Shown: positions 18,001-26,715, counted from the first letter of the stretch. The stretch: DNA of 64,000 bases from Gammaproteobacteria bacterium UBA2679 (GCA_002354735.1 DEMD01000015.1:209304-273303), one strand, 5' to 3'. A program made the numbers and translations. The notes: generated by a model from the letters alone, not told the origin.

Positions 18001-18960
18001 GTTCACAAATATGGCCGCCCGATGCGCGATGCCACGACGCCCTGCGATCCTGATTTTGCCATCATTGCGTACGGCAAGCTTGGTGGGCTGGAGCTCAGCT
18101 ACAGCTCCGATCTCGATCTCGTTTTCCTCCACGACGCTGACGATACACTGGAAACCGACGGAGAAAAACCTGTCGAGAACAGTGTGTTCTTTGCGAGGCT
18201 TGGGCAGAGAATCATCCATTTCCTGTCGACCCGAACCGTGAGAGGTGAGCTGTATGAGACGGATATGCGACTTCGACCATCCGGCAACAGCGGCTTGCTG
18301 GTGAGTACCCTTACAGCCTTCGAGCGGTATCAGCGTGAGCGTGCCTGGACCTGGGAGCTGCAGGCACTGACGAGAGCGCGTTTCGTGGCAGGTTGTCCTC
18401 GAGTGGGCGAAAAATTCATGGCGCTGCGTCAACGTGTGCTGTGCGCCGAACGCGACCCGGTCAAACTGAGCCGGGACGTGCTCGAGATGCGTGACAAGAT
18501 GCGAACACAGTTTTCCGTCGAGGCCAAAAGCAGTCTCAAGCATGCAGCCGGCGGCATAGTAGACATCGAATTCATGGTTCAGTACGCGGTGCTCCGGTGG
18601 GCCCACGAATTCCCGACCGTTGCCAGGTGGAGTGACAACATTCGCATGCTCGAAGAGCTCTCGAGTCGCAAGTGTATAGATCCTGAAGCGGCTGACTGTC
18701 TCATTTCGATCTACCAGCTGTTCCGTTCCGAGCTGCACAGCAAGACTTTGGGCCTGACCGCCGATACGGCGGCGGCACCGGCTGAGGCGGGCGATGCACC
18801 CGCCCCGGAAGGTGATCCTTCATCATCAAAATTTGCAGCCGCAGTGGAGACAGGCGAAGCGCTTGTAGCCAGAATGCTGCCTCAGCGCGAGAAGGTCACC
18901 GCCTTGTGGCAGACCTGGTTCGAGCCTCTAACATCCGAAGACGAGGAAAAGAAGCAATGA
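15001..18960 (+). CDS. glnE: CYTH domain fused to glutamine-synthetase adenylyltransferase
   Basis: A single 1319-residue frame joins two proteins that are separate neighbours (ygiF, glnE) in E. coli. Residues 1-240 are a CYTH triphosphatase-type domain: ELEAK metal/phosphate motif at 13-17, QLRNTYFDTP, and SKAARGYLLAG at its end. A low-complexity linker follows. Residues about 255-1319 are GlnE, with the adenylyl-removing half (GMGKLGSFELN..SSDIDLIF near 442) and the adenylyl-transferring half (YGKLGGLELSYSSDLDLVF near 1022), each with DMRLRP. There is no CHAD domain. An Ala/Pro-rich insert (residues about 1260-1290) lies near the C-terminus. GlnE controls glutamine synthetase by reversible adenylylation. 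AAAGGA precedes the ATG; ilvE overlaps the stop. Confidence 0.95.
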   Translation: MSSETDAAAGPVELEAKFEFDPARLEQLERGLAVAYGKPRQRLQLRNTYFDTPDHRLRQAGVALRIRSTALLAEGDGTVDLQVLAPESMAWEQTVKARGTVTGGLHSRSEWNHPLGNHPSDAPVPELDQRWLEALATSELPGLAGFDWSQLRPLFNTDFERLIWWHEGPVNVEFALDQGAVSAGGKTTALCELEVELKRGGSEAFDEFLRAFRARIEQPVETAPALQLQPSEISKAARGYLLAGKADFLTPPEDCQKVCHLSWQAVADRHGVRVPQAWSGAVAGSGEAGAKAAMADAGQEAPTGEQAWLDGAAAQITRAFCVSDFLAETLKNHLPAVVRYVADSLGKTWQKADFERLLTSVCADMPDEDEAAFNSALRKFRTLAQFRIVWRDLVVCNTVEETTREESWLAELCLQAAHDFWMQQLGRRHGYPIAAGKPQPLVILGMGKLGSFELNVSSDIDLIFLFEQDCGETSWPEGETPPGKLQSLDTPAFYRKLCQGIIAAIDQRTADGFVFRVDMRLRPFGRDGALAISFSAAEHYYFNQGRYWERFAMLKARAVAGDIKAGSRLLANLSPFIFRNYIDFTAIQALREMKAMIEQEVVRRSLKNNIKLGAGGIRELEFVVQVMQLMHGGRQVMLRQGSLFGMLEKLEKLRLLEPKECAGLAEAYAFLRNLEHALQGLRDQQTQLLPVDDRDQSRIAFAMNEPDYPQLLKTLARHRKIVREVFNSVVTPATQAELVDLGLVAQDQQTGAGVRDDVDCTECWRIIAGAFGVDISADSVPQRHDKEVAPDPAAVRQQLLAQGLQPGALVHLDELLELADRLLHYSQFRQLRPAGVRRFHALMPMALGQLFRYGLAPWLSARFFALLEQVIGRSVHMSLLIENPLALHELMSLLHDSEWIAEQLISLPVLLNELVQHKQIYTPPDVATLTDQLRQELLRIPEEDLEEQMDALRYFKRAHELRVAASEIRETLPLMKVSDYLSAIAEAMLGEALHFAWQDVVHKYGRPMRDATTPCDPDFAIIAYGKLGGLELSYSSDLDLVFLHDADDTLETDGEKPVENSVFFARLGQRIIHFLSTRTVRGELYETDMRLRPSGNSGLLVSTLTAFERYQRERAWTWELQALTRARFVAGCPRVGEKFMALRQRVLCAERDPVKLSRDVLEMRDKMRTQFSVEAKSSLKHAAGGIVDIEFMVQYAVLRWAHEFPTVARWSDNIRMLEELSSRKCIDPEAADCLISIYQLFRSELHSKTLGLTADTAAAPAEAGDAPAPEGDPSSSKFAAAVETGEALVARMLPQREKVTALWQTWFEPLTSEDEEKKQ

Positions 18961-19883
18961 CATCAATGGCCGACAGAGATGGTTTCATATGGATGGATGG
19001 TGAGATGGTGCCGTGGCGCGAAGCCAAGGTGCATGTCCTGACCCACACCCTGCATTACGGCGCAGGTGTCTTCGAAGGTGTGCGGGCCTATAAAACCGAT
19101 CAGGGCACGGCCTTGTTCAGGCTCGAGGATCACACCAACCGCCTGTTCGACTCCGCCCACATTCTGAACATGAAGATGCCATTCTCGCGGACCGAGATCA
19201 GCCAGGCGCAGCTGACAGCTGTGAAGGCTAACAATCTCGACTCAGCCTATATCAGACCAATGGTGTTCTACGGCGCCGAAGGCATGGGATTGAGAGCTAG
19301 TAATCTTCAGGTGCATGTGATGGTCGCAGCCTGGGAGTGGGGCTCGTACCTGGGCGAAGATTCAGTAGCGAACGGCTTGAAGGTTCGTACCTCCAGCATT
19401 ACCAGGCATCATCCAAATATTGCGATGACCCGTGCCAAGGCCAATGGTCAGTATATCAACTCGATGATGGCGCTGAACGAAGCGCTGGCCAGTGGTTGTG
19501 ACGAAGCACTGATGCTAGACCCGGCAGGCTACGTGGCTGAGGGTTCTGCGGTGAATTTCTTCATGGTCAAGAACAGGGTGCTGTACACGCCTCAGCTGAC
19601 CTCGTGTCTCAACGGCATCACCCGCAACACCATTTTCCGCCTGGCTGAAGAGCTCGGGCTGCGGGTGGTGGAAAAGCCCATTACTCGTGACGAAGTGTAC
19701 ATTGCGGACGAGGCCTTCTTCACGGGGACTGCCGCGGAAGTGACTCCCATACGCATGCTGGATGAACGACAGATAGGCGAGGGCACGCGTGGTCCGGTAA
19801 CCGAAAAGCTCCAGTCGCTCTACTACGACGTGGTCAAGGGCCGGCGAGAGGATTATTCGGAGTGGCTGTCTTACCTGGACTGA
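18957..19883 (+). CDS. ilvE: Branched-chain amino-acid aminotransferase
   Basis: A 308-residue class IV PLP aminotransferase for the last step of Leu, Ile and Val synthesis. It begins with DGFIWMDGEMVPWREAKVHV and LHYGAGVFEGVRAY. The PLP-binding Lys lies in MTRAKANGQY. The length matches the roughly 309 residues of E. coli IlvE. The ATG at 18957 overlaps the glnE stop as ATGA, with GAGGA upstream, so it is translationally coupled to CYTH-GlnE. Its 3' end overlaps the convergent membrane-protein gene by 13 bp. Confidence 0.96.
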   Translation: MTSMADRDGFIWMDGEMVPWREAKVHVLTHTLHYGAGVFEGVRAYKTDQGTALFRLEDHTNRLFDSAHILNMKMPFSRTEISQAQLTAVKANNLDSAYIRPMVFYGAEGMGLRASNLQVHVMVAAWEWGSYLGEDSVANGLKVRTSSITRHHPNIAMTRAKANGQYINSMMALNEALASGCDEALMLDPAGYVAEGSAVNFFMVKNRVLYTPQLTSCLNGITRNTIFRLAEELGLRVVEKPITRDEVYIADEAFFTGTAAEVTPIRMLDERQIGEGTRGPVTEKLQSLYYDVVKGRREDYSEWLSYLD

Positions 19884-21175
19884 GAAGTCGAGCCTTCGGT
19901 TCTGATGATATCAGGTGACTCGTAGCCCGGTGCAATATCGGGCACGTAGGAGTCTTCACGCGGCTTGAACAGCTTGATGCTCATGGCAATGATGACGAGC
20001 AGCAGGAAGAACTGGGTGGCCTTGAGCCGGAATATTCTGCGCTTTCTGCGTTCTAAGGCCTTGCGGTTGCGTGCGCTCGATGCTTCAGCCGAGTTCATCA
20101 GCGTTGGTCCGCTGCCTATGCCAGCGGATGCTGCGCTGTTGCTGCCCGCTGTGCTCGGCGGAGGCGTCTGAGCGCTTCTCAAGCCACTGATGTTCTCGAT
20201 TCCGAGCGCAACCAGGATATAGGTGGGAATCACCAGTATCAGCAAATCATGATCGCGCACACTCCAGCGCCAGCTGATCTGGAAGAACAGCACGATCGCA
20301 CCCACAAGCCCAAGCAGCGACAGGAAACCGAAACTCGGATTGCGGCGAACGCTGCGCTGGATGCCTATGAGTCCGGCAATGTAGAACAGCATCACTGGCT
20401 CGAAAAGACTGCGCGCAAGCCAGTTGAGCTCGGTGCCGAATATGATCCAACCGGCAAGCGTACGACTTTCCTTCCAGAACCCGGGGAAGGTGAAGTCCAG
20501 CACCCGTTCGCTACTGCCATGCAGGTCGGAAAGATCCGATCGCAGCACGGCGTAATGTTCGAAGGCGTTATTAAGCAGCCCCAGGCGCGCAATAGCGTCA
20601 TGCAGGAAGTTACCTGCGCCGAACAGTTCTGGTTGGACCATCATGACGAGATAGCCCAGCAGGAATGGTGCGGCATACACAAAGAGCAGGCGGAACTCTC
20701 CACGAATGAAGAGATACACGACGCTCACGATAGTCAGTACGGTGAAGCTGACGTCCAGGTAGATCAGCGCAATGGCACCCACCGCGCTGCCGATTGCCGC
20801 GGCCATGGCTCGGCGTTCGGTAGCGTGCAACAGACACAGTACCGAGGCAATGAGCAGGCAGAACTGCGAGGCGCCGCCGAAAGAGGCCAGGCCCCAGAAA
20901 ATCCAGGTGGGCGTAATGGCGAACAGCAATGCTGCATTGAAGCGCCCGAAACCGTCGAGGAAGTAGCCCAGCAGGTAATACATCAGCGCACAGCCGAGGC
21001 TGCCTGTGACCACGCCGTAGAGCGAATAAGCCAGGGAATAATCGCTGCTTTGTAGCAGTGCCGCTGCGACCAGGCGATAGATGAAGGCGACGAGAAAGAT
21101 GAAGGCAGCCGAATCGGCCAGCTTGCCTGGATAGCCGCCGGGGCTCGAGTCGGTTCTACTCCAGGGTAGTCTCAT
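19871..21175 (-). CDS. Polytopic membrane protein of unknown function
   Basis: A 434-residue protein with about ten membrane helices. Long periplasmic/cytosolic loops (FLHDAIARLGLLNN, PELFGAGN) and an aromatic-rich WSVRDHDLLILVIP segment recall GT-C-type or O-antigen-handling membrane proteins. I do not recognise a specific family. A Ser/Ala-rich basic region (residues about 340-385) precedes a final helix and a charged tail. It shares an ATGA overlap with the upstream acyltransferase, so it may work on lipid A or cell-surface glycan; this is inference from coupling. Confidence 0.75.
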   Translation of the reverse strand: MRLPWSRTDSSPGGYPGKLADSAAFIFLVAFIYRLVAAALLQSSDYSLAYSLYGVVTGSLGCALMYYLLGYFLDGFGRFNAALLFAITPTWIFWGLASFGGASQFCLLIASVLCLLHATERRAMAAAIGSAVGAIALIYLDVSFTVLTIVSVVYLFIRGEFRLLFVYAAPFLLGYLVMMVQPELFGAGNFLHDAIARLGLLNNAFEHYAVLRSDLSDLHGSSERVLDFTFPGFWKESRTLAGWIIFGTELNWLARSLFEPVMLFYIAGLIGIQRSVRRNPSFGFLSLLGLVGAIVLFFQISWRWSVRDHDLLILVIPTYILVALGIENISGLRSAQTPPPSTAGSNSAASAGIGSGPTLMNSAEASSARNRKALERRKRRIFRLKATQFFLLLVIIAMSIKLFKPREDSYVPDIAPGYESPDIIRTEGSTSQSR

Positions 21176-22176
21176 GTGTCTGTAGCCGCTGGTCGCCGTC
21201 TGCGTTTTCGTTTCTTGACCACTTTATAGGGTGAAGGCTCCGCAGGATCGGGACGGGTCTTGAACCTGCGGTGCATCCACAGATACTGCTCGGGAAAGCG
21301 TCGGATCTCGTTTTCAAGCAGCCTGTTCGTGGCGGTGGCATCTGCCGTTTCGTCCCCGGAGGGATAATTGGTCAGCGGCTTGCTGAAATGTACTTCGTAG
21401 TAACCGCCGATATTGCGGAAGTGCGAGTATTGCAACACCAGGCAGCCTGTTCTGGCCGCAATCTTGGAGGTGGTGGTAATGGTTGCCGTTGGCACGCCGA
21501 AGAAGGGGGCAAAGGTGCTGTTCTGGCGGCCGTAGTCCTGGTCGGTTGCATACCAGACTACGCGGCCCTCTTTAAGGCTGCGGAGCGCGCCTCTGAGCCC
21601 GCCCCGGTTGAGGATGCGTTGGCAATAGCGACTCCGGCCGCGGGTCATGTAATAGTTGAACAGCGGATTGTTGTGATCACGCTGCATGACGTCAGCTTTG
21701 GCAAACAGGTTATAGAGCGCGCCAGCGAGGTCGATAGTGGCGAAATGGCCACCCAACAGCAGCACGCCCTTGCCTTGGGCAATCGCGCTTTCAAGGTTTT
21801 CAAGGCCATAGGCCCTGCTGATGGGACGAAAGCGTTCGAGATCATTGAACCAGACCGCAGCCGCTTCGAGGAAGCCAATACCGTTGGCTTCGAAGCTGTC
21901 GTGCACGAGACGCTCCTGCTCTGGTGCAGGCAGTTCGGGAAAGCAGAGCCGAATATTGGTGCGGGCGATGGAGCGCCGTGAGCGCAGCAGGTAGTAGGAC
22001 GCCTTGCCAAGCAGGCGCCCGAAGAACTGGATGTTGCGAATGCTGAGCAGGGAAATGAGCTTCAGCAGGCCGATCAGTAACCATGTCGGCCAAAACCGGG
22101 GCGCCAGAAAATCGCCCGGCCGCTGGTCCAGCACAGGGTTCGCATTCACGTTGCCGGCGGTTTCGTCAGCAGCCAT
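21172..22176 (-). CDS. LpxL/HtrB-type lipid A acyltransferase
   Basis: A 334-residue inner-membrane acyltransferase. A signal-anchor helix (WLLIGLLKLISLLSI) is followed by the HxxxxD catalytic motif in GGHFATIDLAG, and by RDHNNPLFN. The family adds secondary acyl chains to Kdo2-lipid IVA. LpxL and LpxM cannot be told apart without comparison. The C-terminus is basic (KKRKRRRRP). It is the first gene of a coupled pair with the polytopic membrane protein. Confidence 0.92.
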   Translation of the reverse strand: MAADETAGNVNANPVLDQRPGDFLAPRFWPTWLLIGLLKLISLLSIRNIQFFGRLLGKASYYLLRSRRSIARTNIRLCFPELPAPEQERLVHDSFEANGIGFLEAAAVWFNDLERFRPISRAYGLENLESAIAQGKGVLLLGGHFATIDLAGALYNLFAKADVMQRDHNNPLFNYYMTRGRSRYCQRILNRGGLRGALRSLKEGRVVWYATDQDYGRQNSTFAPFFGVPTATITTTSKIAARTGCLVLQYSHFRNIGGYYEVHFSKPLTNYPSGDETADATATNRLLENEIRRFPEQYLWMHRRFKTRPDPAEPSPYKVVKKRKRRRRPAATDT

Positions 22177-22214
22177 GAATGCGTGGTCCAGTCGCTCCGG
22201 GATGAAAAATCGGC

Positions 22215-22742
22215 TCAGCCTTTGTAGGCGGCAGCCGACTGTGTGATGGCTTCGCGTGCTTCAGCGCTACCGGCCCAGCCGGATACCTTGACCCACTTGC
22301 CTGGTTCGAGAGACTTGTAGTTTTCAAAGAAATGCTCGATCTGCTTGATCAGAAGCTGTGGAAGATCAGCGGGCTCCTTGACGTCGTTATACAGCGCCGA
22401 GACCTTGGCATGCGGTACGGCCAGAACCTTGGCGTCACCACCAGCTTCGTCTTCCATGTTCAGTATGCCGACCGGACGGCAGCGAATCATCGCGCCAGGC
22501 TGGATCGGATAAGGTGCAACCACCAGCACATCCAGCGGATCACCGTCATCAGCCAGGGTGTTTGGGATAAAGCCGTAGTTCGCTGGGTAGAACATGGGCG
22601 TCGCCATGAACCGATCGACGACCACGAGGCCAGCATCCTTGTCGACTTCATACTTGATTGGATTGGCATTCGCCGGGATTTCAATAATGCAGTTGAAATC
22701 GTCCGGGAGATCCTTGCCTGCTGGAATGGCATCGAAATTCAT
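22215..22742 (-). CDS. ppa: Inorganic pyrophosphatase
   Basis: A 175-residue class A soluble pyrophosphatase. The signature [13 protein letters not shown] carries the metal-binding Asp residues, and substrate-binding KYEVDKDAG and YPANYGFIP are intact. The length matches the E. coli enzyme (176). AAGGACG precedes the ATG. It hydrolyses pyrophosphate from biosynthetic reactions in the cytosol. Confidence 0.97.
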   Translation of the reverse strand: MNFDAIPAGKDLPDDFNCIIEIPANANPIKYEVDKDAGLVVVDRFMATPMFYPANYGFIPNTLADDGDPLDVLVVAPYPIQPGAMIRCRPVGILNMEDEAGGDAKVLAVPHAKVSALYNDVKEPADLPQLLIKQIEHFFENYKSLEPGKWVKVSGWAGSAEAREAITQSAAAYKG

Positions 22743-22834
22743 GGTGCGTCCTTATCTGAAAACTGGATTGAGAGTCGACGAGCGACCCGGCTCTGGAAAC
22801 TGGCGCACAGTATAAGCGAGCGAGCGGCGTCGGG

Positions 22835-23503
22835 CTAGCTGATCGTCCGGACGCCACCAGCACCCGCCAGCAGCAGGATATCGGCCGGCCGCCTTGCAAA
22901 CAGGCCGTTGCAGACCACGCCTGTGATCTGATTCAGCTCGGACTCGAGTCCGGTGGGATCGGTTATCCGCAGATTGTGGACATCAAGGATGATGTTGCCG
23001 TTGTCAGTCGTGAAGCCTTCCCGATAAACCGGGTCACCACCGAGCGCGACGATCTTGCGGGCGACGAGGCTGCGTGCCATCGGGATGACTTCAATGGGCA
23101 GTGGAAAGCTGCCCAGCACGTCGACGAACTTGCTTTCGTCAGCGATGCAGATGAACTCACTGGCAGCAGCGGCAACGATCTTTTCGCGTGTCAGCGCACC
23201 ACCGCCACCTTTTACCAGCTGCCGATGCTCGTTGCACTCGTCAGCACCATCCACATAGAAGTCCACCCGAGGCGCCGAGGTCAGTTCCAGTACTGGCACA
23301 TGCAGTGCTCGCAGTCGCTCCGCAGTGGCTGCAGAACTGGCGACTGCTGCATCGAAATCGATATTGTGGCGGGCCATGGCATCAATGAAGAAGTTCGCCG
23401 TGGAGCCCGTGCCGAAGCCTATGATGGTATCGCTTTTCAGGAGGGGGAGAATGCGCTCGACGGCAGCTTCCGCTGCGGCCTTTTTCTGCTGGTTCTGATC
23501 CAT
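22835..23503 (-). CDS. rpiA: Ribose-5-phosphate isomerase A
   Basis: A 222-residue RpiA. Motifs [19 protein letters not shown] and [14 protein letters not shown] (catalytic Glu and Lys) are intact, and the length is near the usual 219. It interconverts ribulose-5-phosphate and ribose-5-phosphate in the pentose phosphate pathway. It is divergent from ilvA, the same neighbourhood as in Pseudomonas. Confidence 0.97.
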   Translation of the reverse strand: MDQNQQKKAAAEAAVERILPLLKSDTIIGFGTGSTANFFIDAMARHNIDFDAAVASSAATAERLRALHVPVLELTSAPRVDFYVDGADECNEHRQLVKGGGGALTREKIVAAAASEFICIADESKFVDVLGSFPLPIEVIPMARSLVARKIVALGGDPVYREGFTTDNGNIILDVHNLRITDPTGLESELNQITGVVCNGLFARRPADILLLAGAGGVRTIS

Positions 23504-23648
23504 GTTGACCTGCCATGCCTTGAAGTGTGGAGCCTGTAGCCCGGTGAAGCGGTAGACTGTGGTATATCAGTACCGCTACTATCTCACGATTCTTCAAGCC
23601 AGGCCCGATTTTGTCAACAAGCGACGCCGGCCGATATCGGAACATCAG

Positions 23649-25187
23649 ATGCTACAGCGCTTCATCAAGAAAATCCTCTCAGCCAGAGTATACGACTGCG
23701 CCATCGAGACCCCTCTGGATCATGCACGATTGCTTTCCAAGCGGCTCGGTAACGAAGTGTGGCTGAAGCGCGAAGATCTTCAGCCGGTCTTCTCCTTCAA
23801 GATCAGGGGCGCCTACAACAAGCTGGCGCAACTGAGCGAGGCCGAGCGGGAGCGCGGCGTCATCACCGCGTCAGCCGGCAATCATGCGCAGGGTGTGGCG
23901 CTGGCCGCTCAACAGCTCGGTATCAGGGCCATTATCGTAATGCCGCAGACCACACCTGAAATCAAGGTGAACTCGGTGCGTTCGCGTGGGGCCGAAGTCG
24001 TGCTGATCGGTGATGCCTTCGATGAAGCGGCTGCACATGCTGCCAAGCTGGTGGCGGAGATGCAGCTGACTTATATCCCGCCGTATGATGATGAAGACGT
24101 CATTGCCGGGCAGGGCACTATCGCGGTCGAGATATTGCGTCAGTTCAAGGGGCTGCCAGACGTCATTTTTACCTGCGTCGGTGGCGGCGGGCTTACGGCA
24201 GGTGTGGTGGCCTACATCAAGTATCTGCATCCTCATATCAAGGTGATCGGTGTGGAGCCGGCGGACTCCAACTGCCTTTATGTGGCGCTCGAAGCGGGTC
24301 ATCCCGTGACGCTTCCGGAAGTCGGCATCTTTGCTGACGGTGTGGCGGTGAGGCGTATCGGCGAGATTCCATGGTCGATCTGCAAGGATCATATCGATGA
24401 AGTCATCCTGGTCAGCACCGATGAAATCTGCGCCGCCATCAAGGACATCTTCGAGGATACTCGCTCAATCGCAGAACCCGCCGGTGCGCTGGCTGTTGCC
24501 GGGTTGAAACGATACGTGGCCCGTGAGAAGGCTGTCGACCAGCGCCTCGTCGCCACGGTCAGCGGCGCAAACATGAACTTCGAACGCCTCCGCTACGTGT
24601 CTGAGCGGACGGAAATCGGTGAGGCGCGAGAAGCGATCCTCGCGGTCCAGATTCCGGAGAAGCCGGGCAGTTTCAAGCAACTCATCAATACGCTCGGCGG
24701 GCACAACATCACCGAGTTCAATTATCGCTATGCGCTCGACGACCGGACAAGCGGTGAGGCGGCCAAGGCTCAGATCTTCCTTGGCGTGCAGGTGCGCAAG
24801 GGCGCAGAGGAAACTGCCGAACTCATGGCATCACTAAGCGATGCTGGTTACACCGTCATCGACCTCACGTCCAATGAGATGGCGAGAATGCACGTTCGTC
24901 ATATGGTGGGCGGCCATTCGCCAGCGCTACTCAACGAGCTGGTGTACCGCTTCGAATTCCCAGAGCGCCCGGGCGCGTTGCTGAAGTTCCTGATGTCCTT
25001 TGGCACCCGCTGGAACATCTCCATGTTCCATTACCGGAATCATGGCGCGGCCTTTGGTCGCGTGCTTGTGGGCGCGCAGGTGCCAGCCGACGACAAGGTC
25101 GATTTCGAGGCCATGCTCGACACAATTGGCTTTCGATATTGGGAAGAAACTGACAACCCGGCTTACGGACTTTTTCTCGGCAAGTAA
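23649..25187 (+). CDS. ilvA: Threonine deaminase, biosynthetic
   Basis: A 512-residue threonine dehydratase, first enzyme of isoleucine synthesis. The PLP Lys lies in SFKIRGAYNK; GGGGLTAG forms the phosphate-binding loop. Two C-terminal ACT-like regulatory domains (from about residue 335 and 430; EIPEKPGSF and FPERPGALLKFL) mark the isoleucine-inhibited long form. The ATG at 23649 gives the usual length; the in-frame codons upstream lack a ribosome site. Confidence 0.96.
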   Translation: MLQRFIKKILSARVYDCAIETPLDHARLLSKRLGNEVWLKREDLQPVFSFKIRGAYNKLAQLSEAERERGVITASAGNHAQGVALAAQQLGIRAIIVMPQTTPEIKVNSVRSRGAEVVLIGDAFDEAAAHAAKLVAEMQLTYIPPYDDEDVIAGQGTIAVEILRQFKGLPDVIFTCVGGGGLTAGVVAYIKYLHPHIKVIGVEPADSNCLYVALEAGHPVTLPEVGIFADGVAVRRIGEIPWSICKDHIDEVILVSTDEICAAIKDIFEDTRSIAEPAGALAVAGLKRYVAREKAVDQRLVATVSGANMNFERLRYVSERTEIGEAREAILAVQIPEKPGSFKQLINTLGGHNITEFNYRYALDDRTSGEAAKAQIFLGVQVRKGAEETAELMASLSDAGYTVIDLTSNEMARMHVRHMVGGHSPALLNELVYRFEFPERPGALLKFLMSFGTRWNISMFHYRNHGAAFGRVLVGAQVPADDKVDFEAMLDTIGFRYWEETDNPAYGLFLGK

Positions 25188-25258
25188 TTAAATGTGCATG
25201 TGCGCGTAAAAAACAGTGATTTTTTGTGTTTCGACCTTTGAAAGTTAGCGATGTCTTC

Positions 25259-25264
25259 TATAAT
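25259..25264 (+). promoter_or_regulatory. TATAAT -10 box candidate
   Basis: A perfect TATAAT lies about 60 bp before the small gene at 25322. No good -35 at standard spacing was found (CTTTGA at 17 bp is poor). Confidence 0.3.
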
Positions 25265-25321
25265 CATTTTCAACAACAACCCTGAAGTCGCTGAATCTGG
25301 ATAAAAAAAGGTCTTACCGGC

Positions 25322-25528
25322 ATGCAACAAAAACCAGACGCCATCACCACTGTGCTGTTCATTTTCGTCATCAGCCTGGCCGTGTCAGGATTCACTACGA
25401 TGATGCACGACGACGCCGAAGCTGCGACAGCTTCGCGTAGCGATGTAGTCAAGGCTGTCCAGCTGCAACCATTGCTGGCTGAAGGATTGACTAACGGACT
25501 GACTGATATCGTCGATCAGACGCAATAG
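25322..25528 (+). CDS. Small single-helix membrane protein, unknown
   Basis: A 68-residue frame with one N-terminal hydrophobic helix (AITTVLFIFVISLAVSG) and a polar tail. AAAAGG sits nine bases before the ATG and a TATAAT box lies about 60 bp upstream, so expression is plausible. Its last 38 bp overlap the convergent fau gene. No family is recognised; it may be a small envelope protein or a chance frame. Confidence 0.45.
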   Translation: MQQKPDAITTVLFIFVISLAVSGFTTMMHDDAEAATASRSDVVKAVQLQPLLAEGLTNGLTDIVDQTQ

Positions 25529-26108
25529 CGTCCAGCGGAATATCCCACGGTTCTGAGGGCAGGCGTTCAACGCCCTGAAAGTCATATGCCACGCCCAGCT
25601 TCAATGGGCGTGAAACAAGTCCTGTCCCAGCCGATCCGGCTGGCCTGCTGAAACGACCGAAGCTTCGGTCGTAGTAGCCTCCCCCCATCCCGAGCCGGTT
25701 ACCCTCATCGTCGAATGCGACCAGCGGGACGCATATCGTGCTGAGCGTCCACAGCGGCACCGTTAGCAGCGGAGGGCGTGGTTCTGAAATGCCGAAGCGG
25801 TTGCGCACCATGGGCATGCCAGGATAGAAGCGCGCGAAGCACAATCGACCATGATGAACCGGGTGCAGTATGGGCAGGAACAACTGTCTCTTGCAGCGAA
25901 GTAGACGCTTGGCGAGAACGCCGGGATCGATTTCACCGTCGTTTGCAAGGTAAAGTCCCCAGCGAAGATTGCGGCGAAAAAGTAGTTGTCTTGAAATCGT
26001 CGAAGCGAGACCGCGGGCGGCATGTCGACGTTGAGTGGCAGTCAGACTTCGCCGGCGGCGGCGCATCTGCTGTCTCAGGGACGATCGTTCGTTTCGCTGA
26101 CTGGTCAT
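25491..26108 (-). CDS. fau: 5-formyltetrahydrofolate cyclo-ligase
   Basis: A roughly 205-residue enzyme that makes 5,10-methenyl-THF from 5-formyl-THF. The core motifs are a basic N-terminus (RQQMRRRRRSLT), PLVAFDDEGNRLGMGGGYYDRSF and a C-terminal VERLPSEPWDIPLDAI. I use the ATG at 26108. It lies directly behind 6S RNA, the conserved gammaproteobacterial arrangement in which the 6S transcript can run into the cyclo-ligase gene. Confidence 0.93.
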   Translation of the reverse strand: MTSQRNERSSLRQQMRRRRRSLTATQRRHAARGLASTISRQLLFRRNLRWGLYLANDGEIDPGVLAKRLLRCKRQLFLPILHPVHHGRLCFARFYPGMPMVRNRFGISEPRPPLLTVPLWTLSTICVPLVAFDDEGNRLGMGGGYYDRSFGRFSRPAGSAGTGLVSRPLKLGVAYDFQGVERLPSEPWDIPLDAIASDRRYQSVR

Positions 26109-26137
26109 GAACGACCTGCGAAACAAGGGAAATAAAA

Positions 26138-26321
26138 GCTACCCGAATTACCGTTACTGGATGTAGCCCTTGAACCCGATGGTTCAAGGTGGCAACCGCA
26201 GGGCTGAATAAGGCTTTCCTGTCGCTTTCGCTCAGGACCTGCACACATCAGCCACATTAAGTTGCCGGCAGTATAAGTATCGGCTCGAGGACATATCCAG
26301 CTGGCGGATAATCCAGGCAGT
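26138..26321 (-). ncRNA. ssrS: 6S RNA
   Basis: On the minus strand the sequence carries 6S landmarks in order: a GAGCCGATAC segment, an AATGTGGC segment, and the CACCTTGAACC / GGGTTCAAGGG hairpin followed by TACA. The ends can pair as a long closing stem. 6S RNA binds sigma-70 RNA polymerase by mimicking an open promoter in stationary phase. Its place between zapA and fau matches the family's usual neighbourhood. The ends are estimates: the start from the promoter, the stop from the usual length of about 184 nt. Confidence 0.92.
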
Positions 26322-26327
26322 GAACCC

Positions 26328-26356
26328 AGTCTACTGCAAAGCGCATTCGATGTTAA
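26328..26356 (-). promoter_or_regulatory. Sigma-70 promoter of 6S RNA
   Basis: On the minus strand TTAACA (26351-26356) and TAGACT (26328-26333) are separated by exactly 17 bp, placing transcription start near 26321, where the 6S fold begins. Confidence 0.6.
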
Positions 26357-26420
26357 CCGCTTAGATGCATCCAACTGTGACGTAATGTTAATTCCCGAAA
26401 CGCGATCCAAGGCGGCTGGT

Positions 26421-26705
26421 CTATCTGTCGAGCACTTCGTCCAGACGTCTGTGCATCTGCTCCAGAGACTGTTCGATCGCTGAATCGCGCGTCGAGGCCT
26501 GCATGGTCTCATAACTCAGGTTGAGCGCTGCCATCACTGCAATCCGCTCCAGGCCATGCACCTTGCCGGTGTTGCGAATTTCACGCATTTTCGTGTCGAG
26601 CGCGCTGGCTGCTTCCCGCAAACCACTTTGCGCCTCTGGCGGGCAGGCGACCAGGTATTCCTTGTCGAGGATGGTGACGGCGACTGCGTTACCGGGCTTG
26701 TTCAT
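26421..26705 (-). CDS. zapA: Cell-division protein ZapA
   Basis: A 94-residue FtsZ-binding protein. The N-terminal AVAVTILDKEYLVACPP strands and a C-terminal coiled coil (IEQSLEQMHRRLDEVL) match ZapA, which bundles FtsZ filaments at midcell. I choose the ATG at 26705; GTG two codons upstream is less favourable. The ZapB-like gene precedes it by 10 bp, so both division factors are co-expressed. Confidence 0.94.
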   Translation of the reverse strand: MNKPGNAVAVTILDKEYLVACPPEAQSGLREAASALDTKMREIRNTGKVHGLERIAVMAALNLSYETMQASTRDSAIEQSLEQMHRRLDEVLDR

Positions 26706-26715
26706 AAACACCTAC

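Noticed and set aside
20249..21055. 268-codon frame antisense to the membrane protein
   Set aside because: Shadow of a well-formed polytopic protein on the other strand.
25208..25226. A6/T6 stem after ilvA
   Set aside because: No GC stem, so not a reliable terminator.
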